Assembly: GCF_001625305.1 (NCBI RefSeq)
Contig: NW_017803424.1
Coordinates: 110,352 to 174,351, forward strand
Length of the DNA: 64,000 bases
Direction of reading: 5' to 3'
DNA from: Branchiostoma belcheri
Lineage: Eukaryota > Chordata > Leptocardii > Amphioxiformes > Branchiostomatidae
A program made the translations under genes and the position numbers. Under the pieces are notes generated by a model. It worked only from the letters and a program-made list of their open reading frames with translations. It searched no databases and was not told the origin of the DNA. Shown one piece after another: positions 58,238-64,000 of the stretch (positions are counted from its first letter, which is position 1; every line of letters starts with the position of its first letter).

Positions 58238-59980
58238 GTGAGTACATTGCACACATTACACCTAAAGATAAAGGCACCATAACAGGCCAGCCGTTACCAA
58301 ATGCATAGGCTGTGTGCTGAAATATACGGTTAGCACACTTGTAAAATACAGTTACCGTTACCACACTGTACTGAAGAAGAAGAAACCCCTGGTGTCCCCG
58401 CTGTACACTGTACTGTTGTCTAAAGCACTACTTTAACGACACATCATTGCAACGTAGTTTAATTGTGTTGTAAAGCAGCCAAGTAACCCATAACCATAAA
58501 ATGGCATTAAGGTCTTTTTGAGTACTAGTAAGTCATTAATTAAGGAAAAAGCAAAAATATACGCCACGAATGTTAACCTGAAAATGATTTAGCAAAATAG
58601 AAAAAATAGGATTAGTTGCGTTAGTTAGCACAATGAAGGTTGCCATGAAAAATAGTAACTGTGTAATACTTGAAAATGTTATTGTATATTGTGTCGGCAA
58701 AAGCCAGATATAGGTATGGTTTTCCCTGTCCGTCAAAATTATCCATCCTTGCCGTCATAACGTGTCATATGATAAACAATTAAGGTTGTTATGGACAATG
58801 GTAACTGAGAGAGTGTGCAATATCTAGGGTTAATGACCCGCCCCGAGGTGTAAAGGGTGTCATAAAGGCCTGGTTATCTCCTACAACAACCGCTGAATAA
58901 ACGCCAGGGAACAGTGTCATTGAGGACAATTAAAAAAACACAAACACATCAAAGTTGGTAGTAGACAAATTTTATTCACAACTATTTTTTGTATTAAATC
59001 AGGGCTAAATGTCCAAATTTAACTTACAAACCACTTACCTTCATCTCTTGCTACTTTTGGGCGAAAAATTTCCAAGGCTGAAACAAAAGCTGTCAAACAA
59101 GTGTACAGAATATGACAAATACGGGTGCAGGGGTGATAATGGTTAATACACATTAATATCTACGCAGATTCGCTGACGCTCAAAAATTAAACAGTAAAAA
59201 GTAATTTTTTTCACTCTGGCAGAAAAGGATAGAAAACCAATCCAATATAGCTTACAATCCCAACAGTGGGATTGTTTTGGATGTGCCATGCCAAATGTGT
59301 CTCATTCATTTTTTGAAGATTTCACTTACCTTTTATTCTTTTATCTGTTTATTTCGATACGCTTTAATCCATGACTAGTCTTCCAGGGTTCAAAACATAT
59401 AAACATATGAACATACTGACAACAAAATTAAAAGAGAATGAACATACATAATCATCACAAATTCTATTCAGATTAAACAAAACAATCATGACTTAACTTA
59501 ATATATACAACTTAACTTATGTACTACTGGTGGAAGGCCTTTTTTAATTGATGTGGACTGGTCAGTGTTTTGATACTGGGTGGCAAAGTGTTTCATAGAT
59601 TGGTGAATGGCGCGGTAGAGAAATGTTCGCTTTCTGCTGTCTGCTTTTGGTTTAGGTAGTTTGAAACTGCAAGAATTGGCAAATCTAGTTGAATACTTGT
59701 GGGTAGAATGGACGGGAACAATGGAGCTGTAGATGTTCCGGGGTTCGTGACTGTTACTGAAATACTGGTAGCGAACCTCTCTCTGGCCAACCCAGATCTG
59801 AGTGCATTTGCTTGATAGGTGTGTCTAGTGAACATTTCAAAATCAATCTGCATGACCTATTCTGTGCAATTTGAAGCTTACAAGTGTTAGACTTCGATAT
59901 GTAAGCTAGAACTGGTAGACAGACCGGTTTCAAACTAGCGTTGATCGTCCTTTACATGATCTGGACTAACAACCTTTCTT
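58238..59980. other. intron or intergenic region, no exon supported
   Basis: AT-rich. It holds a decayed hairpin repeat at 58738-58796 and no domain-bearing frame. The splice-bounded 39-base segment on the minus strand at 59039-59077 is not convincing. Confidence 0.6.
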
Positions 59981-60101
59981 TGATAAATTAAAATTAAAGA
60001 TGTGCCTTAAAATGGCAAATTTAGATATACGTAGCTTGTTACCAAAACTTAACGAGTTAAGAACTGGCATGTTACACATCCTATCGATGTGCTTTCTCTT
60101 A

Positions 60102-61894
60102 CGGCACATGAGTCCGTAGAACACAAAGTTTTAACTAACAAAGTTTGTAGTGTGGACAAAAGTGAAAAAAAGACGGTCTCGCCCGCTAGCCTCGCCAAGA
60201 CAAGACCCGATACTCCAACTACAGCAACTACAGCAACTACGCGTAGTTAGAAAGCCTTTCATATAATATACCTTTCCTCAACGCGGTGGACTCAGGTGCC
60301 TAACGGCACAGTAGCGATCTCAGACCGTGACAAAAGACAGTCCCGCCCGCTAGTCTCGCCAAGACAAGACCTGATACTCCAACTACACAGCAACTACAGC
60401 AACCGCGCGTATTTAGAAAGCCTTTTATATAATATAACTTTTTCTCAGGCCGTGAAAACGAAGCAATCTCAGGCCGTGAAAAAAGACGACATCACCCCGC
60501 TAGCAGTAGAAAAGCAGGACCTGATACTCTAACTACAGCAACTACAGCAACTACGCATAGTAAGGAAGCCTTTCATAAAAATATAGCTTACCTCAAGGCG
60601 GTGGACGCTAGGTTCCTATCGGCAAAGAAGCGATCTCAGGCCGTGAAAAAAGACGGTCCCAGCCGCCAGCCTGGACAAGACAAGACCTAATACTCTAACT
60701 ACAGCAACTACGCGTAGTTAGAAAACCTTTCATACAATATACCTTTCCTTAAGGCGAGGGAGTCTAGGTGCCTATCGGCAAAGAAGCGATCTCAGACCGT
60801 GAAAAAAGACGGTCCCATCCGCCAGCCTGGCCAAGAAAAGACCCGATACTCAAACTACAGCAACTACGCGTAGTAAGAAAGCCTTTCATACAGTATAACT
60901 TTCCTCAAGGCGGTGGACTCTAGGTGCTTTTCGGCACAGAAACAATCTCAAGCCGTGAAAAAAGACGGTCCCGCCCGCTAGTCTCGCCAAAACAAGACCC
61001 GATACTCCAACTACACACAGCAACTACGCGTAGTAAGAAAGTCTTAAATACAATATACATTTCCTCAACGCGGTCGACATAGGTACGAATCAAGTTCGAA
61101 GTTCGTAGTTCGAACGCCTATCTTATGAAATACCTTTCCTCAAGGCGTTAGACCCCAGGTGCCTATCGGCACAGAAGCGAAGTCCGAGCGTAATAAGAGA
61201 CAGACACATACATACATCCGCCAGCCTCGCCACGGTAAGGCGTAATACGCTTACTACACAACTACAGCAACTACTCGTAGTTAAAACCCCTTTTTTTTTG
61301 GTAATATACCCATCCTTAAGGCGGTGGACTGTATGTGCCTATCGGAACTGAAGCGAAGTCAGAACGTGAAAAAAAAAACGGTCCCACACGCTGACCAAGG
61401 CCAGGCGTATAATGCCATCTACACAACTACAGCAACTACATGTAGTTAGAAAACCTCTCCGTGCCGACTCGGCCTGCGTGAATCAGCACTCAGCCACGTT
61501 GGCCCGTTGAGTACTGATCTGCCCGCTAGCCTTTTTGTGGGACGGGTTTACTACAATGCAATGATTACGACGATTTCTTGATGCGGTAGTCGGATGTTAC
61601 GTGTAAGACATCACACTGCCGGAGTAGGCACACATGTACCGGACAGGAAAGTCGCACACGATCGGGTTGTGAGCTCACAAGGCCCCGAAACTTTGGTTAC
61701 GTGTTCTTGCGATTTCGTGATTTGGGTGACGGGTGATCGTGTGATAAGTCACATTCGATGCCACTAGTACGAACTGGTACGCACTGGGCGCAGTGGTACC
61801 GGGCAGGCATGAAGTTACGATCGGGAAGTGAGGGCGAACAACTCCGCGGGCCTGGATGCGCGCCCGCAAAAATTCTTACATGAAACATGTGCCG
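60102..61894. mobile_element. 1793-bp insertion with TIR CGGCACATG and 6-bp TSD CTCTTA
   Basis: Begins CGGCACATG (60102-60110) and ends with its exact complement (61886-61894). CTCTTA flanks both sides (60096-60101, 61895-61900). Removing one copy and the insert rejoins the LINE endonuclease frame. Most of the interior is a satellite array; no transposase is seen. Confidence 0.75.
60115..61460. repeat. satellite array of about 155-bp units
   Basis: Units start near 60173, 60337, 60486, 60653, 60809, 60965, about 61190 and 61379, each with GACGGTCCC, GCCAAGACAAGACC, CAACTACAGCAACTACGCGT, AAGCCTTTCATA and GGTGCCTATCGGC. The AACTACGCGTAGTT part is palindromic. Later units are more divergent. 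Confidence 0.9.
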
Positions 61895-62400
61895 CTCTTA
61901 CGGAATCATGGCTAGATAACAGTACTAGTATTGATGATAGCGAATTGTAAATAAAAAATGATAAAAACTACACACTATACAGAAAGGACAGAAACTGCCA
62001 TGGGGGTGGCGTGGCTTGTTATGTAAATGGTCGTGACTGAGCGGTGTTTGCTCGACTGGACTCAGTGGCCACTCTTTTCCCTATGCCATAAGAAAGTTCA
62101 AGCGGCCTAGAGGTACTCCTCGAACAGCGACAGTCCGTTCGTAAAGACACTTCAATGAATCGTCCTTCCTTGTTTGATGCGCCATGGAGAAAAGTGGAAG
62201 AGTACACCGATGTTAATTGAGCATTGGAATGTTTTCATTCTATCCTGAACAATACTTGTAATAAACACGTATTCGAGAACACGAGCCGCACTGGGAAACA
62301 CAGGAATACCTGTCGATGGCCCGTGACCGAGATTACCACTTTCACCTAGCTAAAAAAAAAAACACGCAGGTGCATTGGAGATAGCAAAATGACTACGCAA

Positions 62401-63330
62401 TAATTGTAATAACACATCTTACTCTTATAACGTAGGATACATATTACGCACTTGCAAAATAAAAGTTCTCGCTTAAAATTTGTAAATAAATTAAAAATTG
62501 GCATGTCAGGCCATCAGCCTAACGTTATATCTAAATCCATTAGATAAATATATATAAATGATTCTTTCTAATATTTAAAAACTCACCTACATTGTGGTAT
62601 TCTCAGAGAAAACATTTTAAAATAACAGTATGTTTGGTGTAAAGATATAGAATTTCTTATGTAAAAATAACGGAATGTTGCTAATAGAGAAACATGTTTT
62701 ATTGTTTCCTTTTTAGAATGCTAGGAAAATTTGATGGCCAACCGTGGGCATGATAGTTTCCTTGTGTTTGGTACAGCTTATTCCTTAGGTAGGGTGGGCA
62801 TGTGCAAATTATGATGTTTTAAAAGTCTTATAGCGAAATGTTTTCAGCGCATTTCCAAACAATTTTACGTAATTGTAGTTGTCCATAGCAACCTTCCTTA
62901 TTGGGGTTAAGATCAAAGCGTAGATATTTACTATAAAGTAAGGCCGTAAAAGTTATTAGTTTGCTCATAGCGCTGTGTGAGATGTCCATATAATTTTTAT
63001 GGGGTTAGATTCAAGTGTTTATTAGACTCAAGTCTAAAATGTTTATAGAGAGATTACGTGTTACTGCCAGCTACCGTAAAGCAAACATATTTTTCAGTGA
63101 CCATTGCAGGCTGAAATTTTTTAATGCAAAAGAGAGCTAACGTAAAGATGCTTAAAAGATTTAAAGACAACATGCTATCAAACTCATATGTATCCATCAA
63201 AGCATATAATGTCCAATCAATTAACTGATTTTCTTATTATATGATCTTAGATTCTTTAAATTATCCAACATGCCCTGATGTTAACGTTGAGCCATTCCCG
63301 ATTACACATAACTATCCCAGATATAGAATA
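62401..63330. other. no gene or repeat recognised
   Basis: AT-rich sequence. A single arm of the CCATAGCAACCTTCC hairpin family is at 62880-62900. Confidence 0.55.
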
Positions 63331-63332
63331 GA

Positions 63333-63380
63333 ACGTTAATTAGAGGTCCCGTGTTTGGGGAGACCCACACTCCTCGCACA
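63333..63380 (+). mobile_element. SINE body fragment
   Basis: ACGTTAATTAGAGGTCCCGT and GTTTGGGGAGACCCACACT match the body of the SINE at 6868. The tRNA-derived head is absent. Confidence 0.55.
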
Positions 63381-63443
63381 CCTTTCGTTAAATGCTTTTG
63401 GCAAGCCCCGGTGTGCGATGGTTTTAACCCTAAACAGTACACC

Positions 63444-63629
63444 TGGGGTCCGCGCGGACCCCAGCACCATATATTCTGTAATATCTTTTTTGTTTCTAAA
63501 GATTTTTATCTGAAATTTTAGGTAATTGTCACCCACAAAGTTGTCTCTCAATACAGTGCAGAAAATTCCGTTTCTACCATTTATAAAAAAAATTATATTT
63601 GATTTTCTTTTAGGGTCCGCGCGGACCCC
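63444..63629. repeat. pair of GGGGTCCGCGCGGACCCC-type palindromes
   Basis: GGGGTCCGCGCGGACCCC at 63444-63461 and GGGTCCGCGCGGACCCC at about 63613-63629 are perfect palindromes in AT-rich surroundings, about 168 bases apart. Confidence 0.8.
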
Positions 63630-64000
63630 AGCCGGCTTTCGATCATAATGGATACACTGGCGTTCTTATACATTACCTTATTTCCGTTTTTATATGTTTT
63701 TATGCACTCATCGTATGTCCACCAAGTTTTCACAGAATGGTGTAGTAATAGAATTAAATTTTAATAACTTTGGTGTAATTATGACGTCATATGACGTCAG
63801 AGCTAATAATATAGTCCGCCATATTGGATTTTGACCAATTACATCATGAAATTAGCATATTCTATGATATATTAAATGATTTAACTTATATTTAATTATG
63901 TAAGATGTTATTAATGTTGGAAAAGAAGTGTAATTTAATATAAAACTCGGAAAATTTTTATGTTTAAACCAAAATTACTTCTATTTTCAAAAAAACTGCC

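Larger units (their letters stand above)
59985..62400 (+). mobile_element. LINE relic: endonuclease region, split by an insertion
   Basis: LDIRSLLPKLNELR at 60017-60064 and, after the insertion, TESWLDNSTSIDD at 61900-61945 with LYRKDRNCHGGGVACYV at 61975-62025, are ordered motifs of an AP-type endonuclease domain of a CR1/L2-like LINE. Later ALECFHSILNNTC and a WPVTEI-like motif resemble the linker to the reverse transcriptase. Stops interrupt it. No reverse transcriptase follows. Confidence 0.72.

Noticed and set aside
59039..59077. 39-base exon on the minus strand bounded by TTTCAG and GTAAGT
   Set aside because: It is phase-symmetric but has no domain and no partner exons on that strand nearby.

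Overview
The window is animal nuclear DNA: compound eukaryotic genes with many small exons joined by GT-AG introns, extracellular module domains (MAM, SRCR, LDLa, D8C, VWD, EGF, SEA), and introns full of LINE, SINE and MITE relics and simple repeats. The mixture of SRCR, MAM, D8C and VWDE-type modules with compact 1-1 phase exons fits a deuterostome invertebrate. A lancelet (Branchiostoma) is my best guess. This is inference from gene style, not a database match. One assembly gap of 94 N lies at 31983-32076.

Layout. 1-6680 is a tandemly duplicated region of about 2.8 kb per unit, rich in hairpin-forming repeats. 7710-20590 (+) is the 3' part of a single-pass receptor gene: three MAM domains, one SRCR, two LDLa, a transmembrane helix and a SAM-like cytoplasmic domain. 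I traced 21 exons that close in one frame over 945 residues. Its 5' end is not visible. 20591-24036 separates two convergent genes. 24037-56220 (-) is a complete VWDE-like gene of 25 exons (one small exon less certain), predicted at 1610 residues. Its order is signal peptide, D8C, VWDE-type N-terminal region, VWD, a further VWDE-type region, EGF repeats, SEA, transmembrane helix and short tail. At 57479 (+) a second D8C gene starts head-to-head with it. Only its signal-peptide exon and D8C exon are visible. From about 59980 to the end the window is repeats: a LINE relic split by a 1793-bp insertion that carries a satellite array, a SINE tail and a pair of GC-rich palindromes.

The three genes all encode modular cell-surface or secreted proteins. 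The receptor and the VWDE-like protein are both predicted to be membrane anchored and their genes converge. The VWDE-like gene and the third gene share a D8C module and a 1.26-kb divergent promoter region, and are probably duplicates in which the D8C intron was gained or lost. The introns of the VWDE-like gene hold most of the repeats: a 38-bp minisatellite, LINE pieces, a Mutator-like MITE nested in a LINE, two PIF/Harbinger-like MITEs and several copies of a family with ACCTYC-type ends.

Most of the long open frames in the raw sequence are spurious (minisatellite or repeat reading frames). Exon boundaries were assigned by eye from splice consensus, phase continuity and domain match. No search was run.
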